Source of the DNA: Streptomyces sp. CB02414
GTDB lineage: Bacteria > Actinomycetota > Actinomycetes > Streptomycetales > Streptomycetaceae
Direction: 5' to 3'
Assembly: GCF_001905385.1 (NCBI RefSeq)
Contig: NZ_LIPF01000001.1
Coordinates: 982,765 to 1,046,764, forward strand
DNA length: 64,000 nucleotides
Shown here: positions 36,033 through 44,102 of the stretch, one piece after another
How the letters are laid out: every line of letters begins with the position of its first letter
Position numbering within the stretch: the stretch's first letter is position 1
The notes under the pieces: generated by a model
What the model was told of the DNA's origin: nothing
Database searches by the model: none
The model's input: only the letters and a program-made list of their open reading frames with translations
Position numbers and translations under genes: made by a program

Positions 36033-37980
36033 CACGCTCAAGAGCAAGCCGGGCGCGCAGGGCGGCGCCACGGGCGGCCTGCGCCGCCTGCTGCTCGACA
36101 ACGGCGCCCTGACCGCGCTGATCGTCCTCGTCATCGCCATGTCGGCGCTGTCCGGGGACTTCCTGACCGCCGACAACCTGCTGAACGTCGGCGTCCAGGC
36201 CGCCGTCACCGCGATCCTCGCCTTCGGCGTCACCTTCGTCATCGTCTCGGCCGGCATCGACCTGTCGGTCGGCTCGGTCGCCGCGCTGTCGGCCACCGTG
36301 CTGGCGTGGAGCGCCACCGAGGCCGGGATGCCGGTCGTCCTCGCGGTGCTGCTGTCCGTCGCGACGGGCATCGCCTGCGGCCTGGTGAACGGTTTCCTCA
36401 TCTCGTACGGGAAGCTGCCGCCGTTCATCGCGACGCTCGCCATGCTGTCGGTGGGGCGCGGTCTGTCGCTGGTCATCTCGCAGGGCTCGCCGATCGCCTT
36501 CCCCGACTCGGTCTCCCACCTCGGTGACACGCTCGGCGGGTGGCTGCCCGTGCCGGTGCTCGTGATGATCGTGATGGGACTGATCACGGCGTTCGTCCTC
36601 GGACGGACGTACATCGGCCGGTCCATGTACGCCATCGGCGGCAACGAGGAGGCCGCCCGGCTGTCCGGGCTGCGCGTGAAGCGGCAGAAGCTCGCCATCT
36701 ACGCCTTCTCCGGCCTGTTCGCCGCCGCCGCGGGCATCGTGCTCGCCTCCCGGCTCTCCTCCGCGCAGCCGCAGGCCGCGCAGGGCTACGAACTCGACGC
36801 CATCGCCGCCGTCGTCATCGGCGGCGCCTCGCTCGCGGGCGGCACCGGCAAGGCGTCCGGCACCCTCATCGGCGCGCTGATCCTCGCGGTGCTGCGCAAC
36901 GGCCTCAACCTGCTGTCCGTCTCCGCGTTCTGGCAGCAGGTCGTCATCGGTGTCGTCATCGCGCTGGCCGTGCTCTTCGACACGCTGCGGCGCAAGGCGG
37001 GCGCGACCACTCCGGCGGCCGGGGCGTCCGGCGGCGGGAACCGGGGCAAGCAGGCACTGACGTACGTCATCGCGGCCGTCGTCGCGATCGCCGTGGTCGG
37101 CGCGACCTCGCTGCTGCACAACGGGTCCTCGGACGGCAAGACGCAGAAGATCGGGCTGTCGCTGTCCACGCTCAACAACCCGTTCTTCGTGCAGATCCGC
37201 GCCGGTGCCGAGGAGCAGGCGAAGAAGCTGGGCGTGGACCTGACGGTCACCGACGCCCAGAACGACGCCTCCCAGCAGGCCAACCAGCTGCAGAACTTCG
37301 TCAGCGGCGGCCTGTCCTCGATCATCGTCAACCCGGTGGACTCCGACGCGGCCGGCCCCTCGGTGCGCTCGGCGAACAAGGACGACATCCCCGTCGTCGC
37401 CGTGGACCGCGGCGTCAACGAGGCGGAGACGGCCGCGCTGGTCGCCTCCGACAACGTCGAGGGCGGTGAGCTGGGCGCCAAGGCGCTCGCCGAGAAGCTC
37501 GGCGGCCAGGGCACGATCGTCATCCTCCAGGGCCAGGCCGGCACCTCCGCCAGCCGGGAGCGCGGGGCGGGCTTCGCGGCGGGGCTCAAGGAGTACCCGG
37601 GCATCAAGGTCGTCGCCAAGCAGCCCGCGGACTTCGACCGCACCAAGGGCCTGGACGTGATGACGAACCTGCTCCAGGCGCACCCCGACATCGACGGCGT
37701 CTTCGCGGAGAACGACGAGATGGCGCTCGGCGCGATCAAGGCGCTGGGCTCCAAGGCCGGGAAGTCCGTGCAGGTCGTCGGCTTCGACGGCACGCCGGAC
37801 GGGCTGAAGGCGGTCCAGGAGGGCACGTTGTACGCCTCCGTGGCGCAGCAGCCCAGGGAACTGGGCAGGATCGCCGTGCAGAACGCGTTGCGCGCCGCCG
37901 ACGGCGAGAAGACGGAGAAGATGGTGAAGGTGCCGGTGAAGGTGGTCACCAAGGAGAACGTGGCCGGCTTCGAGGGCTGA
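36022..37980 (+). CDS. Fused ribose permease (RbsC) and substrate-binding protein (RbsB)
   Basis: 652 aa, GTG at 36022 (GATCGGAGG upstream), overlapping rbsA by 11 nt. Residues ~20-325 are the CUT2 permease (FGVTFVIVSAGIDLSVGSV, FLISYGKLPPFIATLAML, VVIGGASLAGGTGKASGTLIGALI). A Gly-rich linker and an extra membrane helix (~345-364) lead to a type-I periplasmic-binding domain (375-652; IGLSLSTLNNPFFVQIRAG, DLTVTDAQNDASQQ, ENDEMALGAIKALG). The binding protein is thus tethered to its transporter instead of being a lipoprotein. No separate rbsB is present in the operon. Confidence 0.92.
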   Translation: MATDTLKSKPGAQGGATGGLRRLLLDNGALTALIVLVIAMSALSGDFLTADNLLNVGVQAAVTAILAFGVTFVIVSAGIDLSVGSVAALSATVLAWSATEAGMPVVLAVLLSVATGIACGLVNGFLISYGKLPPFIATLAMLSVGRGLSLVISQGSPIAFPDSVSHLGDTLGGWLPVPVLVMIVMGLITAFVLGRTYIGRSMYAIGGNEEAARLSGLRVKRQKLAIYAFSGLFAAAAGIVLASRLSSAQPQAAQGYELDAIAAVVIGGASLAGGTGKASGTLIGALILAVLRNGLNLLSVSAFWQQVVIGVVIALAVLFDTLRRKAGATTPAAGASGGGNRGKQALTYVIAAVVAIAVVGATSLLHNGSSDGKTQKIGLSLSTLNNPFFVQIRAGAEEQAKKLGVDLTVTDAQNDASQQANQLQNFVSGGLSSIIVNPVDSDAAGPSVRSANKDDIPVVAVDRGVNEAETAALVASDNVEGGELGAKALAEKLGGQGTIVILQGQAGTSASRERGAGFAAGLKEYPGIKVVAKQPADFDRTKGLDVMTNLLQAHPDIDGVFAENDEMALGAIKALGSKAGKSVQVVGFDGTPDGLKAVQEGTLYASVAQQPRELGRIAVQNALRAADGEKTEKMVKVPVKVVTKENVAGFEG

Positions 37981-38029
37981 CACGTTCACCGGGACTCACT
38001 CAGGGTTCATTGGGATCGGAGAGCGACTC

Positions 38030-38932
38030 ATGTACGACTACGACCTCCTGGTCGTGGGATCGGCCAACGCCGACCTCGTGATCGGCGTCGAGCGGCGGCC
38101 GGGGGCCGGCGAGACGGTGCTCGGCACCGACCTGGCCGTCCACCCGGGCGGCAAGGGAGCCAACCAGGCGGTGGCCGCCGCCCGGCTCGGCGCCCGTACG
38201 GCGCTGCTGGCCCGGGTCGGCGACGACGACTACGGCCGGCTGCTCCTGGACTCGCAGCGGGCGGCCGGCGTCGACACGGTGGGCGTCCTGGTCGGCGGTG
38301 CCCCGACCGGCGTCGCGCTGATCACCGTGGACCCGTCCGGGGACAACAGCATCGTGGTCTCGCCGGGCGCCAACGGCCGGCTGGCACCCGGCGACGTCCG
38401 CGCCGCCGCGAGCCTCTTCCACGCCTCCCGCGTGGTCTCCACGCAGCTGGAGGTGCCGCTGGAGACGGTGGTGGAGGTGGTCCGGAGCCTGGCACCGGGC
38501 AGCCGGTTCGTGCTGAACCCGTCGCCGCCGCTGCCGCTGCCGCGGGAGGTGCTGGACGCCTGCGACCCGCTGATCGTCAACGAGCACGAGGCGAAGGTCG
38601 TCCTCGGCGACGCCCGCGTGAGCGACCGCCCCGAGGACTGGGCCCGCATCCTGCTGGCCAAGGGGCCGCGGTCGGTGGTCGTCACCCTGGGCGCGGAGGG
38701 CGCGCTGGTGGCGTCGGGGTCCCAGGTGTCCCGGGTGCCGTCCGTGAAGGTGGACGCCGTGGACACGACCGGCGCCGGTGACGCGTTCACCGCGGCGCTG
38801 GCCTGGCGGCTCGGCACCGGCGCGTCGCTCGCGGACGCGGCGGCGTACGCGGCCCGGGTGGGCGCGGCGGCGGTGACCCGGGCGGGCGCGCAGGCGTCGT
38901 ACCCGACGGCGGCGGAGGTCGAGGCGCTGTGA
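38030..38932 (+). CDS. rbsK: Ribokinase
   Basis: 300 aa PfkB-family kinase, phosphorylating ribose at O5 after uptake. VVGSANADLVIGVERRPGAGETVLG and PGGKGANQAVAAARLGA form the sugar site; the anion-hole motif DTTGAGDAFTAALAWRL carries the catalytic Asp. The NEHEAKVVLG and VVVTLGAEGAL strands are also typical. GATCGGAGAGCGACTC precedes the ATG. Its last 4 nt overlap rbsD. Confidence 0.94.
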   Translation: MYDYDLLVVGSANADLVIGVERRPGAGETVLGTDLAVHPGGKGANQAVAAARLGARTALLARVGDDDYGRLLLDSQRAAGVDTVGVLVGGAPTGVALITVDPSGDNSIVVSPGANGRLAPGDVRAAASLFHASRVVSTQLEVPLETVVEVVRSLAPGSRFVLNPSPPLPLPREVLDACDPLIVNEHEAKVVLGDARVSDRPEDWARILLAKGPRSVVVTLGAEGALVASGSQVSRVPSVKVDAVDTTGAGDAFTAALAWRLGTGASLADAAAYAARVGAAAVTRAGAQASYPTAAEVEAL

Positions 38933-39318
38933 AGAAGGCGGGGATACTCAACCGGCACCTGTCCGGCGCTCTGGCCGAACTCGGCCACGGGGACGGGGTC
39001 TTGGTGTGTGACGCGGGCATGCCCATACCGCACGGCCCGCGCGTCGTCGACCTGGCTTTCCGCGCCGGTGTTCCCTCCTTCGCCGAGGTGCTGGGCGGGC
39101 TGCTCGACGAGCTGGTGGTCGAGGGGGCGACGGCGGCGGAGGAGGTCCGTGGCGCCAACGCGGAGGCCGCGGCGCTGCTCGACGGGCACTTCCCCGGCCT
39201 CGAACTCGTCCCGCACGAGCGGCTGAAGCAGCTGTCGGCGGGGGCACGGCTGGTGGTGCGGACCGGGGAGGCCCGGCCGTACGCGAACGTGCTGCTGCGG
39301 TGCGGGGTCTTCTTCTGA
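38929..39318 (+). CDS. rbsD: D-ribose pyranase
   Basis: 129 aa, GTGA overlap with rbsK. It interconverts pyranose and furanose forms of ribose so that RbsK can use it. Family landmarks: MKKAGILNRHLSGALAELGHGDGVLVCDAGMPIP near the N-terminus (catalytic His in LNRHL) and the C-terminal VRTGEARPYANVLLRCGVFF. Normal family length. Last gene of the operon, followed by a terminator. Confidence 0.95.
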   Translation: MKKAGILNRHLSGALAELGHGDGVLVCDAGMPIPHGPRVVDLAFRAGVPSFAEVLGGLLDELVVEGATAAEEVRGANAEAAALLDGHFPGLELVPHERLKQLSAGARLVVRTGEARPYANVLLRCGVFF

Positions 39319-39359
39319 CGGAGGACCCCAACGATGACGGGGGGAAGGCCCGAAAACTT

Positions 39360-39392
39360 CGAGGGGGTCCGGTCGACGACCGGGCCCCCTCG
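39360..39392 (+). terminator. Terminator of the ribose operon
   Basis: CGAGGGGGTCCGGT (39360-39373) pairs with ACCGGGCCCCCTCG (39379-39392), one T-G mismatch, loop CGACG, followed by a pyrimidine run with TTT and CTTTTC. Confidence 0.85.
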
Positions 39393-39419
39393 GGTTTCCC
39401 TCCCCTTTTCCCTCCCCTT

Positions 39420-39463
39420 CAGAACCCCTCGGTCCCCCCCCGGGTCCCCCCTTCGGGGTTCTG
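39420..39463. terminator. Second hairpin in the rbsD/isomerase intergenic region
   Basis: CAGAACCCC (39420-39428) and GGGGTTCTG (39455-39463) form a 9-bp stem with a 26-nt C-rich loop between the two operons. Weaker than its neighbours. Confidence 0.45.
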
Positions 39464-39476
39464 ATGACATGTACGA

Positions 39477-39512
39477 CCCGCGGACCCGCGCAACGGTTGC
39501 ACGGACCGCGGG
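39477..39512 (-). terminator. Terminator of the isomerase operon
   Basis: CCCGCGG (39477-39483) pairs with CCGCGGG (39506-39512), with inner CCG/CGG and GCAAC/GTTGC helices. It ends 2 nt from the stop codon of the minus-strand operon. Confidence 0.6.
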
Positions 39513-39514
39513 AC

Positions 39515-40363
39515 TTATTTTCCGGTGCCCCCGAGATCCACGTGCGCGGCGAACCGCTGTGCCGTCTCGGCCAGCACCTCCCGCCCATCCCGGGCCCACA
39601 GCCCCTCGTTGAACAGCTCGACCTCGATGGCGCCGGTGTAGCCGGCCGCCTCCACGTACCCCTGCCACTCGCGCATGTCGATCGCGCCGTCCCCGATCTG
39701 TCCGCGGCCGTTCAGGACGCCCTCGGGCAGCGGGGTGGTCCAGTCGGCGAGCTGGAAGGTGTGGATGCGGCCGCCCGCCCCGGCCCGGGCGATCTGCTCG
39801 GGCGCCCGGTCGTCCCACCAGATGTGGTACGTGTCGACGGTGACGCCGACCTGGTGGGCCGGGAAGCGTTCGGCGAGGTCCAGGGCCTGGGTGAGGGTGG
39901 AGACCACGCAGCGGTCGGAGGCGTACATGGGATGGAGCGGTTCGATGGCGAGGCGTACGCCGTGCCGCTCGGCGTACGGGCCCAGCTCGGCCAGCGCGTC
40001 CGCGATGCGCTCCCGGGCGGCGCGCAGGTCCTTGTCGCCGGGCGGGAGACCGCCCGAGACCAGGACCAGGGTGTCGGTGCCGAGGGTGGCGGCCTCGTCG
40101 ACGGCGCGGCGGTTGTCCGCCAGGGCCCGCGCCCGCTCGTCCGCGCCGGTCGCCGTGAGGAAGCCGCCGCGGCACAGGGTGGTGACGGTCAGGCCCGCGT
40201 CGCGGACCAGCTTGGCCGCCGCCTCGACGCCGTACGCCTGGACCGGTTCGCGCCACAGGCCGACGTTGCCGACGCCCAGTTCGCGGCAGGCGGCGGTCAG
40301 TTCGGGCAGGGAGAGCTGCTTGACGGTCATCTGGTTGATGCTGAAACGCGCGAGATCGTTCAC
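39515..40363 (-). CDS. Sugar phosphate isomerase/epimerase (xylose isomerase-like TIM barrel)
   Basis: 282 aa, GTG start overlapping the upstream stop (GTGA). AP-endonuclease-2-like TIM barrel: FSINQMTVKQLSLPELTAACRELGVGNVGLWREP, LAIEPLHPMYASDRCVVSTL with the first metal-binding Glu, VGVTVDTYHIWWDD, IHTFQLADWTTPLP and GAIEVELFNEGLW with the last Glu. The family includes inosose dehydratases and hydroxypyruvate isomerases. It is the third gene of a catabolic operon with a DUF993 protein and a Gfo/Idh dehydrogenase. Exact substrate unknown. Confidence 0.85.
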   Translation of the reverse strand: MNDLARFSINQMTVKQLSLPELTAACRELGVGNVGLWREPVQAYGVEAAAKLVRDAGLTVTTLCRGGFLTATGADERARALADNRRAVDEAATLGTDTLVLVSGGLPPGDKDLRAARERIADALAELGPYAERHGVRLAIEPLHPMYASDRCVVSTLTQALDLAERFPAHQVGVTVDTYHIWWDDRAPEQIARAGAGGRIHTFQLADWTTPLPEGVLNGRGQIGDGAIDMREWQGYVEAAGYTGAIEVELFNEGLWARDGREVLAETAQRFAAHVDLGGTGK

Positions 40364-41511
40364 TGGTCCACTCCGTACAGCGACAGCAGGGTCCGCATCC
40401 GCTCCTCGGCCCGCTTCGGGTCCGGGAACAGGCCGAGTCCGTCGGCGAGTTCGTAGGCTCGGGCGAGATGCGGCAGCGAACGGGCCGACTGGAGGCCGCC
40501 GACCATCGTGAAGTGGCTCTGGTGGCCCGCGAGCCAGGCCAGGAACACCACTCCCGTCTTGTAGTAGCGGGTGGGGGTCTGGAAGAGGTGGCGGGAAAGG
40601 GCGACGGTGGGGTCGAGGAGGGCGCGGAAGCCCTCCGTGTTCCCCGTGTCGAGGACGCGGACCGCCTCCGCCGCCAGCGGGCCCAGCGGGTCGAAGATGC
40701 CGAGCAGGGCGTGGCTGAAGCCCTGGTCGTCGCCGGCGATCAGCTCCGGGTAGTGGAAGTCGTCGCCGGTGTAGCAGCGCACGCCCTGCGGGAGGCGGCG
40801 GCGCAGGTCGACCTCGCGCCGGGCGTCGAGCAGGGAGACCTTGATGCCGTCGACCTTGTCGGGGTGGGCGGCGATGACCTCCAGGAAGGTGCCGGTCGCC
40901 GCGTCGAGGTCGGACGAGCCCCAGTAGCCCTCCAGGGCCGGGTCGAACATCGGGCCCAGCCAGTGCAGGATCACCGGCTCGGTGGCCTGGCGCAGGAGGT
41001 GGCCGTAGACGTCCAGGTAGTCGTCCGGGCCCTGCGCGGTCGCGGCGAGGGCGCGGGAGGCCATCAGGATGGCCTGGGCGCCGGACTCCTCGACGACGGC
41101 GAGCTGTTCCTCGTAGGCCGCCCGGACCTCGGCGAGGGTGCCGGCGGTCAGCTGGTCGGTGCCCACGCCGCAGGCGACGCGGCCGCCGCACGCCTTCGCC
41201 TCGGCGGCGGAACGGCGGATCAGCTCGGCGGCGCCGGCCCAGTCCAGACCCATGCCGCGCTGCGCGGTGTCCATCGCCTCGGCGACGCCGAGACCGTGCG
41301 ACCACAGGTGGCGGCGGAAGGCGAGGGTGGCGTCCCAGTCGACGGCGGCGGGGCCGTCGGGCGTGGTGTCCGCGTACGGGTCGGCGACGACGTGCGCGGC
41401 GGAGAAGACCGTACGGGAGGTGAAAGCGCTTCCCGTACTGAAGGCGACGGGGTCGGTGCGGGGCTCGTAGGTGCGTACGGTGCCGTCGGCGTTCGGCAGG
41501 TGGAGGGTCAC
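40360..41511 (-). CDS. DUF993 protein, dihydrodipicolinate synthase-like
   Basis: 383 aa; the GTG at 41511 overlaps the stop of the dehydrogenase gene by 4 nt. DUF993 family, a TIM barrel related to DapA/NAL aldolases: MDTAQRGMGLDWAGAAELIRRSAAEAKACGGRVACGVGTDQL, ILHWLGPMFDPALEGYWGS, DKVDGIKVSLLD with the likely Schiff-base Lys, and a C-terminal SLPHLARAYELADGLGLFPDP. The family is found in sugar or inositol catabolic operons and may cleave a keto-acid intermediate. An AAGCGCTT palindrome lies inside this gene. Confidence 0.85.
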   Translation of the reverse strand: MTLHLPNADGTVRTYEPRTDPVAFSTGSAFTSRTVFSAAHVVADPYADTTPDGPAAVDWDATLAFRRHLWSHGLGVAEAMDTAQRGMGLDWAGAAELIRRSAAEAKACGGRVACGVGTDQLTAGTLAEVRAAYEEQLAVVEESGAQAILMASRALAATAQGPDDYLDVYGHLLRQATEPVILHWLGPMFDPALEGYWGSSDLDAATGTFLEVIAAHPDKVDGIKVSLLDARREVDLRRRLPQGVRCYTGDDFHYPELIAGDDQGFSHALLGIFDPLGPLAAEAVRVLDTGNTEGFRALLDPTVALSRHLFQTPTRYYKTGVVFLAWLAGHQSHFTMVGGLQSARSLPHLARAYELADGLGLFPDPKRAEERMRTLLSLYGVDQ

Positions 41512-42659
41512 AGCGCGACCTCCGGCACGTCGAGGCGGCGGCCCTCGGCCGAGGACCTCAGGCCCAGTTCGGCGAGCTGGACGCCGCGGGCTCCGGCCAG
41601 CAGGTCCCAGTGGTAGGGGGCGTCGGCGTAGACGTGCTTGAGGAACAGCTCCCACTGGGCCTTGAAGCCGTTGTCGAAGTCCTGGTTGTCGGGGACCTCC
41701 TGCCACTGGCCGCGGAAGGCCTCGGTGGCGGGGATGTCCGGGTTCCAGACCGGCTTGGGGGTGGCGGAACGGTGCTGGACGCGGCAGCCCCGCAGTCCCG
41801 CGACGGCGGAGCCCTCGGTGCCGTCGACCTGGAACTCGACCAGTTCGTCGCGGTTGACGCGGACCGCCCAGGAGGAGTTGATCTGGGCGATCGTGCCGCC
41901 GTCGAGTTCGAAGACGCCGTAGGCGGCGTCGTCGGCGGTGGCGTCGTAGGGCTTGCCGTTCTCGTCCCAGCGCTGCGGGATGTGGGTGGTGGCCAGGGCG
42001 TGGACGGACCTCACCCGGCCGAACAGCTCGTGCAGGACGTACTCCCAGTGCGGGAACATGTCGACGACGATGCCGCCGCCGTCCTCGGCGCGGTAGTTCC
42101 AGGAGGGGCGCTGGGCGTCCTGCCAGTCGCCCTCGAACACCCAGTAGCCGAACTCGCCGCGCACGGACAGGATGCGGCCGAAGAAGCCGCCGTCGATGAG
42201 GCGCTTGAGCTTGAGCAGGCCGGGGAGGAAGAGCTTGTCCTGCACGACGCCGTGCTTGATGCCGGCGGCGTTCGCCAGGCGGGCCAGCTCCAGTGCGCCG
42301 TCGAGGCCGGTGGCGGTGGGCTTCTCGGTGTAGACGTGCTTGCCCGCGGCGATCGCCTTCTTGATCGCCTCCTCGCGGGCCGAGGTGACCTGGGCGTCGA
42401 AGTAGATGTCCACGGACGGGTCGGCGAGGACCGCGTCCACGTCCGTGGAGACGTGCTCCAGGCCGTGCCGCTCGGCGAGCGCCTTCAGGGCGTGTTCGCG
42501 GCGGCCGACCAGGACCGGTTCCGGCCACAGCACGGTGCCGTCGCCGAGGTCGAGGCCGCCCTGTTCGCGGAGGGCCAGGATGGAGCGGACGAGGTGCTGG
42601 CGGTAGCCCATGCGCCCGGTCACACCGTTCATGGCGATTCGCACCGTCTTGCGTGTCAC
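41508..42659 (-). CDS. Gfo/Idh/MocA-family oxidoreductase
   Basis: 383 aa, GTG start after GAAGGGAACGAC. Rossmann N-terminus VRIAMNGVTGRMGYRQHLVRS, then DVDAVLADPSVDIYFDAQVTS and the dinucleotide/substrate EKPTATG motif (HVYTEKPTATGLDGA), followed by the C-terminal alpha/beta sheet domain (GGGIVVDMFPHWEYVL with the conserved D..H). NAD(P)-dependent oxidation of a cyclitol or sugar is the expected reaction. It is the first gene of the operon and divergent from a LacI regulator, with a palindrome between. Confidence 0.88.
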   Translation of the reverse strand: MTRKTVRIAMNGVTGRMGYRQHLVRSILALREQGGLDLGDGTVLWPEPVLVGRREHALKALAERHGLEHVSTDVDAVLADPSVDIYFDAQVTSAREEAIKKAIAAGKHVYTEKPTATGLDGALELARLANAAGIKHGVVQDKLFLPGLLKLKRLIDGGFFGRILSVRGEFGYWVFEGDWQDAQRPSWNYRAEDGGGIVVDMFPHWEYVLHELFGRVRSVHALATTHIPQRWDENGKPYDATADDAAYGVFELDGGTIAQINSSWAVRVNRDELVEFQVDGTEGSAVAGLRGCRVQHRSATPKPVWNPDIPATEAFRGQWQEVPDNQDFDNGFKAQWELFLKHVYADAPYHWDLLAGARGVQLAELGLRSSAEGRRLDVPEVAL

Positions 42660-42704
42660 GTCGTTCCCTTCGTACGGGCGGTGAGGTGGAGGTCGTGCGG
42701 TACA

Positions 42705-42716
42705 GCAAGCGCTTTC
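42705..42716. promoter_or_regulatory. LacI-type operator between the dehydrogenase and lacI genes
   Basis: GCAAGCGCTTTC, built on the palindrome AAGCGCTT (42707-42714), lies in the divergent intergenic region. On the minus strand it reads GAAAGCGCTTGC, 11 of 12 bases shared with a copy inside the DUF993 gene (41422-41433). Confidence 0.65.
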
Positions 42717-42882
42717 TATGCCTTACGAAGCTAGCCTGTGGACGGTGGTCTGGACAAGACCGGGGCCCTGGCGAGTTGTTCGAGGGGACGAACAGCGGTG
42801 GGCCGTGGCCGTAAGGTCACCTGGGACGGGACGGCGGTGCACGGCCGGTGTACGGCACAGGCGCGAGGCGGAGGACTAGGAC

Positions 42883-43929
42883 ATGACGGTGACCCTGGCG
42901 GACGTGGCGGCCCGCGCCCAGGTCTCCCCCGCGACGGTGTCGCGCGTGCTGAACGGGAACTATCCCGTCGCCGCCTCCACCCGCGAGCGGGTGCTCAAGG
43001 CGGTCGACGAACTCGACTACGTCCTCAACGGCCCCGCGAGCGCGCTGGCGGCGGCCACCTCCGACCTGGTCGGCATCCTCGTCAACGACATCGCCGACCC
43101 CTTCTTCGGCATCATGGCCGGCGCGGTCCAGTCCGAGATCGGCGGGCCGGGCGGCAGAGCGGGCGGCGAGAGACTCGCCGTGGTCTGCAACACCGGCGGC
43201 ACCCCGGAACGCGAGCTGACCTACCTCACCCTGCTCCAGCGCCAGCGCGCGGCGGCCGTCGTGCTGACCGGCGGCGCGATGGAGGACGCGGCGCACCAGG
43301 CGGCGGTGGCGGCGAAGCTGCGCAAGCTGACGGAGGCCGGGACGCGGGTGGTGCTGTGCGGGCGGCCGCCGGCGCCGCAGACCGGGGCGATCGCGCTGAC
43401 CTTCGACAACCGCGGGGGCGGCCGGGAACTGACCGAGCACCTCATCGGCCTCGGCCACCGGCGGCTCGGCTACATCGCGGGCCCGGAGGAACGGACCACC
43501 ACCCGGCACCGGCTGGAGGGCCACCGCGCGGCGCTCGCGGCGCACGGCGTCGAGGAGGACCCCCGCTGGACGGTCCACGGCCGCTACGACCGGCAGTCCG
43601 GCTACGAGGCGACGCTGGAGCTGCTGCGCCGGGACCCGACGCTGACCGCCGTCGTCGCCGCGAACGACACCGTCGCGCTGGGCGCGTGCGCGGCGCTGCG
43701 GGACTCGGGGCTGCGGATCCCTCAGGACGTGTCGGTGGCCGGCTTCGACGACCTGCCGTTCAGCATCGACGCGGTGCCCGCGCTGACGACGGTCCGGCTG
43801 CCGCTCGCGGAGGCGGGGGCGCGGGCGGGGCGGATCGCGATGGGGCGGGAGGAGGCGCCGATCGGGGGGATCGCCACGGTGCGGGGGGAACTGATGGTGC
43901 GGGGGTCCTCCGGGGTTCCTCGGGGTTGA
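42883..43929 (+). CDS. LacI-family transcriptional regulator
   Basis: 348 aa, GCGGAGGACTAGGAC before the ATG. HTH and hinge: VTLADVAARAQVSPATVSRVLNGNYPVAASTRERVLKAVDELDYVLNGPASALAA, then the sugar-binding sensor (LVGILVNDIADPFFGIMAGAVQSEIGG, LGHRRLGYIAGPEERTTTRHRLEG, VSVAGFDDLPFSIDAVPALTTV). It probably controls the divergent catabolic operon through the AAGCGCTT operator. The C-terminus is a Gly/Arg-rich tail shorter than in relatives that carry an effector-domain extension. Confidence 0.9.
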   Translation: MTVTLADVAARAQVSPATVSRVLNGNYPVAASTRERVLKAVDELDYVLNGPASALAAATSDLVGILVNDIADPFFGIMAGAVQSEIGGPGGRAGGERLAVVCNTGGTPERELTYLTLLQRQRAAAVVLTGGAMEDAAHQAAVAAKLRKLTEAGTRVVLCGRPPAPQTGAIALTFDNRGGGRELTEHLIGLGHRRLGYIAGPEERTTTRHRLEGHRAALAAHGVEEDPRWTVHGRYDRQSGYEATLELLRRDPTLTAVVAANDTVALGACAALRDSGLRIPQDVSVAGFDDLPFSIDAVPALTTVRLPLAEAGARAGRIAMGREEAPIGGIATVRGELMVRGSSGVPRG

Positions 43930-43976
43930 GACGCGCGGTTGGTTTCGCGGTGACCCGCGTGGGTGCGGGCGTCGCT

Positions 43977-44044
43977 GGGGGCTGCCGCCCCCAGGCCCCC
44001 GCTTTCGGCCTGGACGGCCTCGTCCTCAAACGCCGGACGGGCTG
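43977..44044. repeat. Streptomyces intergenic repeat element with hairpin
   Basis: GGGGGC-tgcc-GCCCCC (43977-43992) followed by a C-rich stretch and a CGTCCTCAAACGCCGGACGG segment ending near 44044. I remember near-identical hairpin-plus-tail elements in many Streptomyces intergenic regions. It may act as terminator for the lacI gene. No transposase is associated. Confidence 0.65.
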
Positions 44045-44102
44045 AGAATGCCCGCCCGCGTCGCAGGAGTGGGCGCCGTGCGGGCGGGTACGCTCCGGCA
44101 CC

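Noticed and set aside
33720..36698. 992-codon open frame antisense to the ribose operon
   Set aside because: Lies over the confidently coding rbsR/rbsA/permease genes; low-complexity product.
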